Source of the DNA: Gautieria morchelliformis
Taxonomy: Eukaryota > Basidiomycota > Agaricomycetes > Gomphales > Gomphaceae
Length of the DNA stretch: 64,000 nucleotides
Direction: 5' to 3'
NCBI GenBank assembly: GCA_015179125.1
Contig: WHVA01000403.1
Location: forward strand, 43,210 to 107,209
Part shown: piece after piece, positions 42,961 to 52,822 of the stretch
How the letters are laid out: each line of letters opens with the position of its first letter
Numbering within the stretch: position 1 is the first letter of the stretch
Position numbers and translations under genes: made by a program
Notes under the pieces: generated by a model
Databases searched by the model: none
What the model was told of the DNA's origin: nothing
The model's input: the letters and a program-made list of their open reading frames with translations, nothing else

Positions 42961-43920
42961 GGATGGTCAGTAACTATTATCTTTATTTGTTGGAACATGA
43001 CGACATCTTCTAATATCCTTTGTACAGCTAAGGGGCCTGGGTTTCGACATGACTCATGGCTAGAAAATGGCTGGATACTCAACTCGCCCTCAGAATGTTT
43101 ATTCTGGGTCCCACCCTGGTCGAGGTTGGGTTTGTGGTGGCCAGCAAATACCACTGTCATTGGAGAGGCGTCCACAAAACTTGATCTCAGCCAGTTTGAG
43201 CATGGGACTTCATGGATGCAGTGTAGAGAGGCCCCATAAGTTATTGACACACAGATACTGCATGCCCTGCTATCATAGTAATTTAACTTCTGGCATATTG
43301 TACGCATTGAAAGGGGCTTTCCTGCAAGTTTGATCACCCTTATTGCTGCAGCAATGGTTCAGGGTAGAGAGTCAAGGATGTGGTTACTAGCGAAGTGATC
43401 CTGGGATTATGCTATGGCACCCTCATTGTTGCCCTTCAGTTGTTCATCCTGACCTGCATGGTGGTATTTGATGTGGAAGGCACAGGATCAGGACAAAAAC
43501 AGACTCGATAGACCATGAAAGCCTTTCATCTTAGGCCTGGGGGTGTCAGGGGACACACTGTTTTCCATTTCCAGTTCTGACACCACACCCAGTTCCGACT
43601 CCATTTCCGATTCCATCTCCGACTCTGCTTTCGGAAATGATTCCGCTTCTGGCAGAACTTCCACCAGTTCTGTTCGCTTTGCCAATTCCACTCCAATTTC
43701 TGACTTCCGCTCTCGAAACAGTGTCGGAAGTCAAGCGACTCACATAATAGGTGGCATCAAGGTCAATCAAGGGTCAGGGGGATGCAGGGTTGATGGCGGG
43801 TGCCAAGTGTTGTCCCTGGCTGCGCAGCATAGTATAATACGGGCTCGCTGACATTGGGGGTCCTTAGACTTTTCTCTTCAGATTTCCCCTTGTCAGGTGA
43901 GAATCCCCTCTCTTGTATAC

Positions 43921-44416
43921 TGTTGGGTGCATTTATGCTCCTGCACCAAAATCAAGCATAATGTATTCGATTTATTGTATGGTGTTTCAATCTCTTCTCA
44001 CATTGTTTTTGTACCATGCATTCACCTCTTTGATTATTTTCGAAAATTTCCAGTCACTCCCTATCTCTCCATTTCATTTTGTTATTTCTAGTTTCACAAG
44101 TGGCTGCATCCAGCGGAGTTTGAAATGACTTCCGATGCGCTAGCTCTTGAGCGCTAAAGGGCTGGGTTCATGTATATGCCTTCTGAGACATGATAGTGCT
44201 CCTCTCTCAGTGACAATAAATTCACTGAGAGAGGCGAGTAGCATTCCTTATATTTTCATAGCATGTTGACTGACAATCATGTAGTGAATTTGATTCTAGG
44301 TATTGTATTAATATAACAGTGACAATAAATTCACTGAGAGACTGAATTTGATTCTAGATTCTAGCTTTCTAAGAGCTCACCCGAACCTTCCCTTCCATAA
44401 CCCCGAGTTGCTAACA
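43921..44416 (+). mobile_element. 5' LTR of Copia1
   Basis: 496 bp, TG to CA, with two hairpin blocks CTCTCTCAGTGA...TCACTGAGAGAG at about 44202-44235 and 44315-44345. These could serve as the polyadenylation or termination signal, but that is a guess. It differs from the 3' LTR at a modest number of sites, so the insertion is not brand new. Confidence 0.95.
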
Positions 44417-44432
44417 AGGGTTATGGGCCCCG
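44417..44432 (+). promoter_or_regulatory. Copia1 primer-binding site (initiator tRNA-Met half-molecule)
   Basis: AGGGTTATGGGCCCCG directly follows the LTR end. Its reverse complement GGGCCCATAACCCT has the form of the anticodon stem-loop of eukaryotic initiator tRNA-Met (CAT anticodon), as used by the copia element of flies, where a cleaved half-tRNA primes. The same sequence follows the LTR end of Copia2 at 61544-61557 on minus. The Gag ATG lies within it. Confidence 0.75.
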
Positions 44433-47400
44433 CAGACACTTCACAGAAGCTTTTGGGTGTGGAGAAGCTTGCAACAGATGGAAATAATTGGCCACTGTGG
44501 TGAGCTACTCTCACAAGTTATTTTGAGTCCAAAAATCTACTCAGGCATATAGAAGGGAGAGTCATTCGACCTCCTGATCCTCCAGTCATGCCCCCAGGCC
44601 ATATTCTTACAGAAGCTGAGGAAACTCAGATTGAGAAGACTGAGGAGAAGCTGGAGAAGTATCTTGCCAGAGAAGGACAGGCAAAAACCCAAATAATCGT
44701 CTCAGTGTCAGAGTCACTAGCTCTGATGCTAAAGAAGAAGCATACAGCAAAAGAAGTCTGGGATGCATTGGTCAATGAGATGACCAAAAAGCCCAAGATG
44801 GTCCTCACCAACCTACAGAGACAGCTTCGCAGTATGAGGTGTCCTGAGGATGGAGACTTGAGAGATCACTTGGACAAGGCCCAAGACCTCTATGCTCGTC
44901 TTAATGAGATGGGAGCCAGAATTTCTGAAGGAGAGTTCACGGATATCATCCTTGGGTCACTTCCACCCTCCTATGAGGCAGTTATGAATGCCCTTACCAC
45001 GTCGCTCGAAGAATGTGGAAAGCCCTTAGTGCCTGATGATATTATCAGAGTACTAAAGGCTCAATATGACAGGAGAAAGACCCTTAATATTTCACAAGAA
45101 GAGCAGGCATTTATTGGTTCATCTACGAAAGGGCAGAAGGGCCGGAAAGACCCGAAGGTGCCTACATGCACTAATTGCCACAAGCCTGGACATGCTATCG
45201 AGAGTTGCTGGGCTAAAGGAGGTGGTAAAGAAGGCCAGGGGCCACGTCAGAAGAAGAAAGCTAAAGCCAAAAAGAAGAAGCGCAAAGCCAAGGTGAATGT
45301 TGCCGAAGAAGTGTCTTCTGAGGAGGATGAGAGTGGTAGTCCAGCTGCTTTCGCCAATTTGGACTGCTCCAATTTGAGTAGTCTATCCTTGGACACTGTT
45401 GTTATCCTCGACACTGGAATGACCGCACATATGACCCCTCACAAGAATTTACTGAGGGATTACACCTTCAGTTCAGGCTCACTCGTGCTATCTAATACAG
45501 TTGGAGATAAGACTGTGAAGATTACATTGAAGGATACATTCTACGTGCCCAAAATGGCTGTTACCCTGATCTCGATCGGCCGGTGTGATGATGCAGGCTA
45601 TAAAACACAAATAGCCGATCAGAAATTCACAATATCCAATCGTAAATGCAGGATATTGATGCAAGCACCGAACCTGAATGGCTTATATCGACTTGACTTA
45701 CAACACACAAGTGCCGAAGTGCATATATGCACATCAGCCATGGAGATACATCAGAAAATGGGGCATATTTCACAAAGGTCCCTACAGCATTTGCTCAACC
45801 GTGGCATGATATTAGGCATTGAAGTGAGCTCAAAAGGTGACAAGGTTGTTTGCGAAGCGTGCATTCAAACGAAGATTGCACGTAAATCACTTCCTCAGGC
45901 ACCCAGAAGCCGATCTTCAAAATTTGGTGACAGAATTTATTCTGATGTCTGGGGACCAGCGAGACACTGCACAATTGACAAGAAATCCTATTATGTGTCT
46001 TTCATCGACGACTATTCAAGAGAATCGGTTATCTATTTGATGGCAAACAAATCGGAAGCATTTTCAACATACAAACTCTAAAAGGCCTTGATGCTTCGAC
46101 AGAGGAATGTGCACATTAAAGCACTTGTTTCCGACAGAGAGGGCGAATACACAAGCTCGGAATTTGAACAGCATTTAGCCAAGCAAGGCACGAAGCATCG
46201 GTTAACCGTACACGACACCCCAGAGTCAAATGGTGTTGCTGAACGTCTAAACCCAACTCTAGTTGAAAGAGCTCGTGCCATGCTATTGGAATCAAGTCTT
46301 CCTAAGACTTTATGGGGCCATGCAATTTTGCACACCAACTATCTTAGGAATAGGACGCACACGCCAGACAAAACCCCTTTTGAAATGATCCATCATGAAA
46401 AACCGAACCTGAAGGACATACATGTGTGGGGAATTGAAGTCTACGTTAAAGTCAAAGAGGGAAACAAACTAGCAGCCCATGCCAAAAGAGCTCGGTGGAT
46501 AGGAACCTCTGGACAGAGCCATGGTCACTGCATTTACTGGCCTGACTCTCAGAAGGTTTCTGTCGAGCGGAATGATATATTTGACTCAGAGATGAAGGGG
46601 GGCAAAGCTCCAATCATTTCTATTGAAGAGTCACAGCTACCTACGTCCAGAAAGGTGATACAGGCCATTTTGGCACCACCACCTATGCCTAGTCGCTTAG
46701 TCAGTGAGGAGGCAAAGATCGAGGAAATTGACGATAATGAACCAGAGGAACGTCTTGAAGAGCTGCAACCCAGTCAGACTGTTGATGTCAGACCTAAGGA
46801 AGCTGCTCCAACAAGGAGAAGCGAGAGGATCCATCAGCAGCAGGAGCGACCGGCCCCAAGTGGTCCCATAACAAGATCTCAAGCTAAGAGACATGCTGGT
46901 GCAGACATCACTACACTAGCTTACGAGGACATTGAGTTTTGGATTAAGGTGTCAATTAGTGCCTTTTAACAAGTAGAATCTATTGCTCAGTGATTGAAAC
47001 CACTGCGTTCGCCCCTCTTCTATGTGCTGACTAAGCCTTTCGAGGCGCGTCCAGCACTGATGAATGAGAGTCAGGTGACCGTGTCGACAGAAGAACGGTG
47101 TCGATCCAAGGCATAGTCAAATCAAAAGCGTTCGCTTTTAAGGTAGTATAGAGTAAACAGTGATAGTAGACCCTCGACGAAGATTTGGAATAAACTATCA
47201 AGATCTGAGCTCTGTAGCTATCAAACAAGACTACAGTAATTTCAGGAGGCAGAATAATTGATTCTGGATGACTTCGTTCATACATTTGTACTAGCTATTT
47301 ATACTATATTGATAGTAACTACTAGTGTTCAAGATATTGGATGGATGGGTCGAAAAACTACTTTGTAACTAAGGGGTGACTAATTTATAGTCATAAAGTC

Positions 47401-49683
47401 ATGGGGTGATGGGGATGGTGTTAGGATTGTCTGGGCTTTGGAATAGAGATCTGTACCTAGTATACAAAGCCCCTGTTCACATGATGTTAAGATAGTAATC
47501 AGTCAGACGTGTCATGGGATTCAAATAGAAAATGGATCTGAGTCTACCCTGCCCAGCATATATGCTGGGCTTGGAGATGGGGCCGCTGTCTCTGTGCCCT
47601 TCCTGTGGGGCAGCTGATTGAGTATGTATACTGCAGGTGACTTTCTCAGGTCGCTCCACAGCACCCTGTACTCCTGCGCAGTCTATTGTTCTCTGCGGCG
47701 TTTGGTGCCCGCACCCCTCGGTGCCTATGGCCTGGCGCCTGTCGACGTCATGGCCGATGCCATCACTCGATAGGCGCACCATCCCTGATCGACCGCACGT
47801 GGTCGACGCTCGAACTCCTGTACATTACCCAATCTATGAGTAATATAGCATGTCATAAATGCATGTGATCGTCGTCTGCGCCGACGTCTATCATAAATGT
47901 AATTTCTGTTTCTTTTTGATTTTTTTTTTGATTTTCTTTCTTTCTTTATTAGTTTCTTTTATATATAAACGATTTGAAATGAAATAGTTGCGTTTATCAC
48001 AACATTGAGGACCATCAAGACAAATTATTCGAACAAGATTTATCCTCTGAAACTGACGGCATCAGTGATTATAACCTTGCCATCAGTACACTTTCGACCT
48101 CCGATCAAAACAAAGATAAAGTGCTGCCTGATTTGAATCAGACTGAGCCTAGCAATGCAGATCAAGCCTTAAATGATCCTATGTGGAAAGCATCGATGGA
48201 TAAAGAGTACACAGTGCTACTCAACAAAGGTGTATGGGAAGTGGTTAAACCACCTCCTGGGGCAAATATTGTTGGAAATAGATGGGTATTCCTCTGGAAA
48301 CGCAATCCAGAAGGTGAACCCATTACACCTAGATCGAGGATGGTCGCCCAAGGCTTTACACAAAGTTTTGGAGTCGACTACAATGAAACTTATGCACCGG
48401 TTGCTTGGATGACTTCCTTACGGATTATATGTGCCATGGCTGCCAGGAACAATTGGCCTATTCACCAAATGGATGTGGACAGTGCGTATTTGAATGCTAC
48501 ACTTCCAGAACCTATTTACATGAGACAACCGTATGGATATGAGACCGGAGACAAACATGATGTCCTCCTGCTGAAGAAAGCACTTTACGGCCTCAAACAG
48601 TCTGGAAGGGAATGGTACAAACGTCTGAGTGGTGAATTTCTCAAGTTAGGATTCACTAAATCAGCTTCAGATGGAGCTGTATTTTGCAGACGTGGACCGA
48701 AGGGACATGCAATCATTGCAACAGCTGTAGGCGACCTTACCATCACAGCTGAAAATTAACCAGTCCTTGATGGGGTGAAGGACGACCTTGCCCAGGTCTT
48801 TAGTATGAAAGATCTAGGCGCAATTCACTGGCTTTTGAAGCTCAGAATCGAAAGAGATTGGAATAACAAATCGATTGCAATATCCCAAAACGCATACATC
48901 CAGAAAATCATCAAAAGATTCAATCTGGATGATGCCAAAACATTTTCCACGCCTCTCAACCCAGCCGTTAAATTATCCAGGGACCAATGCCCTTGCACAG
49001 ATGAAGACAAACAGAAGATGTCAAGAGTTCCATACAGACAAGCGATAGGATCATTGATGTGGGCAGCTGTAGCCACTCGACCAGACATTGCATTCGCAGT
49101 GTCATTAGTTTCTCAATTTCTCGAAAACCCAGGTCCAACTCATTGGAATGCAGTCAAACATGTCTTTAAATATCTAAAAGGCACGATGGACTACAAATTG
49201 ACACTTGGGAAAAATCGAGACGGCCTCATTGGATATTCAGATGCGGATTGGGCTTCACAAGAGCACAGGCACTCATACTCCGCTTATATTCTTCAGATTG
49301 ATGGAGGGACAGTATCATGGAGTTGTCAAAAACAATGCATAGTAGCCCTATCATGAACTGAAGCCGAATTTGTTGCCCTGACTCATGCGAGCAAAGAAGC
49401 CTTATGGATGCGCCACTTTATTTCTGAAGTGTTCCACCCGCTGAATTGTCCCATCAAACTTTATTCAGACAATCAATCAGCCATTGCTATCGTCTATGGC
49501 ACTCAACAACACACAAGGACCAAACATTTCGACATTAGATTATATTTCATTCGATATATAGTCAAAGATGGAGAAATTAAGCTTGTGTACCTACCAACGG
49601 AACACATGCTAGTTGATCTTCTCACTAAAGGACTTCCTAGTCCTAGAGTGAGAATACTCAACAAGAGAATCGGAATATATTAA
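44423..49683 (+). pseudogene. Copia1 Gag-Pol polyprotein
   Basis: The ATG at 44423 lies in the primer-binding site. Gag: LGVEKLATDGNNWPLW, a UBN2-type region and a zinc knuckle CTNCHKPGHAIESC near 45170. Protease LDTGMTAHMT near 45410. Pre-integrase zinc region (HQKMGH, CEACIQTK) and integrase DDE (SDVWGPA, SDREGEY, NGVAERLN). RT (48120 onwards): MASMDKEY-like start, ALYGLKQSGREWYK, and AVGDLTITAEN where the second catalytic pair should be DD. RNase H: GYSDADWA, TEAEFVAL, LYSDNQSA. All segments share one frame once the 1,065-bp insert is ignored. Stops lie at 44501 (TGA), 46079 (TAA), 48757 (TAA) and 49354 (TGA). Confidence 0.93.
46937..48001. mobile_element. 1,065-bp insertion in Copia1 with 8-bp target duplication
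   Basis: ACATTGAG occurs at 46929-46936 and 48002-48009. Removing the insert with one copy restores an uninterrupted frame (YEDIE joined to DHQDKLFEQ). The insert starts TTTTGGATTAAGG and ends GTTTATCACA, with no visible terminal inverted repeat. It has no convincing ORF; the best is 84 codons on minus at 47031-47285. A pyrimidine-rich tract lies near the right end (47900-47960). An 8-bp duplication without inverted repeats fits neither Copia nor a standard hAT, and the superfamily is unknown. Confidence 0.85.
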
Positions 49684-49696
49684 GCTTGAGGGGGCG

Positions 49697-50190
49697 TGTT
49701 GGGTGCATTTATGGTCCTGAACCAAAATCAAACATAATGTATTTGATTTATTGTATGGTGTTTCAATCTCTTCTCACATTGTTCTTGTACCATGCATTCA
49801 CCTCTCTGATTATTTTCGAAAATTTCCAGTCACTCCCTATCTCTCCATTTCATTTTGTTATTTCTATTTTCACAAGCGGCTGCACCCAGCGGAGTTTGAA
49901 ATGGCTTCGACGCGCGAGCTTTTGAGCGCTAAAGGGCCGGGACACGTATATGCCTTCTGAGACAGGATAGTGCTCCTCTCTCAGTGACAATAAATTCACT
50001 GAGAGAGGCGAGTAGCATTCTTTATATTTTAATAGCATGTTGACTGAAAATCATGTAGTGAATTTGATTCTAGGTATTGTATTAATATAACAGTGACAAT
50101 AAATTCACTGAGAGAGTGAATTTGATTCTAGATTCTAGCTTTCTAAGAGCTCTACCAAACCTTCCCTGCCATAACCCCGAGTTGCTAACA
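49697..50190 (+). mobile_element. 3' LTR of Copia1
   Basis: 494 bp, starting TGTTGGGTGCATTTATG after the purine tract and ending GTTGCTAACA before the duplicated TATAC. It matches the 5' LTR and the solo LTRs at 21081 and 52245. Confidence 0.95.
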
Positions 50191-50468
50191 TATACTCTGT
50201 TCATTTATACATACTTCGGATTTTCCCTTGTCAGTTGTGTGATAGCGTGATCTCCACAGCCAGCTAGGGTTGCCCTTACAGCAGAAAAGTCTCTCCCCTA
50301 GAGGACCGGCGGTCGTACTGCGCATTGCATTCGCCATAGGTGCGTTTGGAATTGGAGATAGCGACTTGGAGATCGCAACCTCTTCCATGCACACGGCATA
50401 TGACAGCCCCTCTTCTTACATCAAGCTCCCAACCCTGGAAATTCCATCCCATATTTCTCCTTCTGACA

Positions 50469-51647
50469 TGGATCCGGACGATTGCCTTCGGAATATGGAG
50501 GAGGAATTGGCGCGGAACAGGATGAAGACCGATGCGATTGAAACAGCCTTACAAACGATTTTGGCTAAGTTAGATATTCCATGAAGTGGTGGAAATGCAA
50601 TGCAGGATGGATGAGTCGGATTTGGGAACAGCAGAAGTAGCGGAAGAGAGGATGTCCGTGAAGTTGGCAAAGGTCAAACCCGCAACTCCAGTGGACTTTG
50701 ACGGAGATCGGGAGAAGGGACGCACATTCTTCAACACATGCAGCATCTACTTCGTAATTGTCGGAGACCTCTTTCTGAACGACCAGGCTCGGATTCACTG
50801 GGAATTGTCCTTTTCCAAGTCAGACCATGCAGCCCGTTATGCAAACAAGGTGATCCAACATGAAGCAAAGGGCAAGGGGACCTACTTCCGGGACTGGGAT
50901 GCCTTTGAGAAAACATTTTCCGACCAGTTCTGCCCGAAAAATGAGCAGCTCACAGCCCTTACGAAGCTAGAGGGGACCAGCTGGTACCAGGCCAAGGATC
51001 CGGTCGATGACTATATCCATTCCTTCCAGGAGCTCATTGACCTTGCGGAGTATGACGACGACAAGACGATCCTTAGCAAATTCCGACGAGGACTTGATCC
51101 AACACTCAAGAACCAAGTCACGCTGCTTGGGGATGGAGCTCCAGATTTCGATGACCCGGAAGGGTGGTACCAAGCTACGCAGAGGGTGTCCCGAAACAGG
51201 GAAGCAAATGAGGCCTTCGTGGAGACAAACCAGAACATGACACGTAGTTCCGCTTGTTCTACTCCACTTGTGCCAAAACCAGGAAGTGCATTCATTCCCA
51301 CACAGAAAATATTTCCGACGGTTGCTCTGCCTGCTCCGATTAGGAACCCTAGCCCCCCTCCCTCGAAGAGTGGCCCTGCCCCGATGGATGTTGACCGCCT
51401 GCGCGGAAAGGGCAATGGAACCATCACCTGCTTCCGATGCCGACAACCAGGCCACTATGCCCGCGAGTGCCCCCAAGCCTTTGACATCCGGCTTATCACC
51501 ACAGAGGAGAAACTCGAGCTCCTTCCAGAGTTCCTCGCACTCGCAGACATAAGCAGAGTGCCCACTGCGGAAGGTATTTCCGAAAATGCGGAACATGGCA
51601 TGTCGGAAGTGGAAGATGCGTCAGATTTTGTGATGCGCAGCTGGTGA
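50469..51647 (+). pseudogene. gag: Gypsy2 Gag
   Basis: The frame starts MDPDDCLRNMEEELARNRMK and a frameshift at about 50584 moves it to the 50586 frame. The Gag core has ATPVDFDGDREKGRTFF, WDAFEKTFSDQF and LTALTKLEGTSWYQ. A zinc knuckle CFRCRQPGHYARECP lies near 51430-51475, after PMDVDRLR. It ends at 51647, overlapping the protease frame by four bases. Confidence 0.88.
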
Positions 51648-52780
51648 GATGTGCGCCCCTGCTTCCTGTACATAACCAGTTTTCCTGTCTTGAAGTAGAG
51701 AATGAAAAGCCCCCACTCCCCTCACTTCGTACAGACCCACCGGATAAAGTCACACAAAAACCGAATCTGACACCCCGTCCATCCTGCATCCGCCCTTGGG
51801 AGAGACGCCTCCCAAAGCGCTATGTTGTTGCTGCCACCTCTGGCCCCAAGTCACTAGTCATTAAGGTTGAGATCCAGACGACAGATATGGCGGAAGTCAA
51901 ATCCGGACCCACCCTTGTTGATTGCGGGGCCACTGGTCAGTTGATGGACCGGGACCATGTGGAACGGAACCGACTGACCACGCGGAAGTTGCAACGTGCA
52001 ATCCCGGTGTTCAATGTGGATGGAAGCCCCAATGAGGCAGGGTCCATCCTGGAGATAGTAGACACAATTCTCCGCTACAATGGGCACACGGAACACATTT
52101 CCTTTGCAGTCACCAGCCTGGGGAGGCAAGACATCATCCTCGGGTTTACCTGGCTGCAGGAGCACAACCCGGAGATCAACTGGCAGACTCAGAAGGTGCT
52201 GATGAGTCGATGCCCAGCCAAGTGTCACATGTGTCGGTCAGAAGTGTTGGGTGCATTTATGCTCCTGCACCAAAATCAAGCATAATATGTTCGATTTATT
52301 TTATGATGTTTCAATCTTTTCTCACACTGTTCTTGTACCATGCATTTATTTCTCTGATTATTTTCGAAAAATTCCAGTCACTCCCTATCTCTCTATTTCA
52401 CTTTGTTATCTCTATTTTCACAGGCGGCTGCACCCAGCGGAGTTTGAAATGACTTCGACGCGCGAGCTCTTGAGCGCTAAAGGGCCGGATGCATGTATAT
52501 GCCTTCTGAGACAGGATTGTACTCCTCTCTCAGTGACAATAAATTCACTGAGAGAGTACATTTGATTCTAGCTTTCTAAGAACTCTACCGAACCTTCCCT
52601 GCCATAACCCCAAGTTGCTAACAGGAAGTGCAGAGGGAGTGCCAGGAGCAGCGGAAGACCGAGCGGCTTATACAGACATGTCATTCTGGCCCCCATCCAC
52701 TACTTTCTGAAGAGGATTTGGAAGCAGAATTTGAACCAGCTCCCACTTCCGATTCTGATTCTGATTCTGATTCCAACGTC
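51644..52780 (+). pseudogene. Gypsy2 protease region, split by a solo LTR
   Basis: Retropepsin-like region: TLVDCGATGQLMDRDH at about 51912, where the usual D-S-G is D-C-G, followed by AIPVFNVDGSPNEAGS and IILGFTWLQEHNPEINW. The solo LTR 52245-52623 interrupts it after CRSE; the reading resumes VQRECQEQRKTE. The stretch near 52740-52775 is Asp-Ser rich, and a TGA lies at about 52788 before RT begins. Confidence 0.8.
52245..52623 (+). mobile_element. Solo LTR, Copia family A, internally deleted
   Basis: TGTTGGGTGCAT to GTTGCTAACA. The flanks are AGAAG (52240-52244) and GGAAG (52624-52628), a 5-bp duplication with one mismatch. It is 379 bp instead of about 494, because one of the two CAGTGACAATAAATTCACTG hairpin blocks and the DNA between them are gone. 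That is a deletion between direct repeats. Confidence 0.92.
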
Positions 52781-52822
52781 ATCTGACTTGGCCCAGAAGA
52801 TACTCTGGCGGAGGGGGAGCGC

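Larger units (their letters stand above)
38484..43239 (+). pseudogene. C2-NACHT-WD40 NOD-like receptor, disrupted
   Basis: Such NLRs sense non-self or damage in fungi. C2 domain: CKRPGDYYVKLFVDKDVKKT and GNTALWNESFY; intron 38634-38692; VLGIEVYGRRIFTRDEYIG; intron 38811-38859. A linker with helical coils follows (QTVLEFTISSFATSDEAW; AEPLKKIESQR), with in-phase introns at 39170-39230 and 39281-39330. NACHT: P-loop NDVAGAGKSAIAHEVA near 39965, Walker B VIVIDALDES near 40266, LLITSRAEKDIL and LHTSFRDFLTD. After intron 41339-41389 come seven WD40 repeats (41600-42950) and a C-terminal tail ECLFWVPPWSRLGLWWPAN with LDLSQFEHGTSW. Two lesions: TAA at 38885 (TCA in the paralog at 37047) and the solo LTR 42206-42644 in repeat five. 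Confidence 0.85.
43921..50190 (+). mobile_element. Copia1, full-length element, family A (TSD TATAC)
   Basis: The 5' LTR is 43921-44416 and the 3' LTR 49697-50190, nearly identical, TGTTGGGTGCAT to GTTGCTAACA. TATAC flanks both sides (43916-43920, 50191-50195). A purine tract CTTGAGGGGG precedes the 3' LTR. The primer-binding site AGGGTTATGGGCCC follows the 5' LTR at 44417 and matches the anticodon arm of initiator tRNA-Met. Total length is 6,270 bp, of which 1,065 bp plus an 8-bp duplicate belong to a later insertion. Confidence 0.97.
43544..50233 (+). mobile_element. 5' LTR of Gypsy2, split by Copia1
   Basis: The parts are 43544-43920 and 50196-50233, about 415 bp in total. The first 147 bp match the 3' LTR at 56324 with few changes; the match covers repeated TTCCGA-type words (43570-43680). 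The end TTTCCCTTGTCA at 50233 is followed by GTTGTGTGATAGCG, the possible primer-binding site. The Copia insertion duplicated TATAC. Confidence 0.75.

Noticed and set aside
44417-44432. A tRNA gene suggested by the initiator tRNA-Met-like sequence
   Set aside because: Only the anticodon arm is present, in reverse complement, directly after an LTR; it is a primer-binding site.
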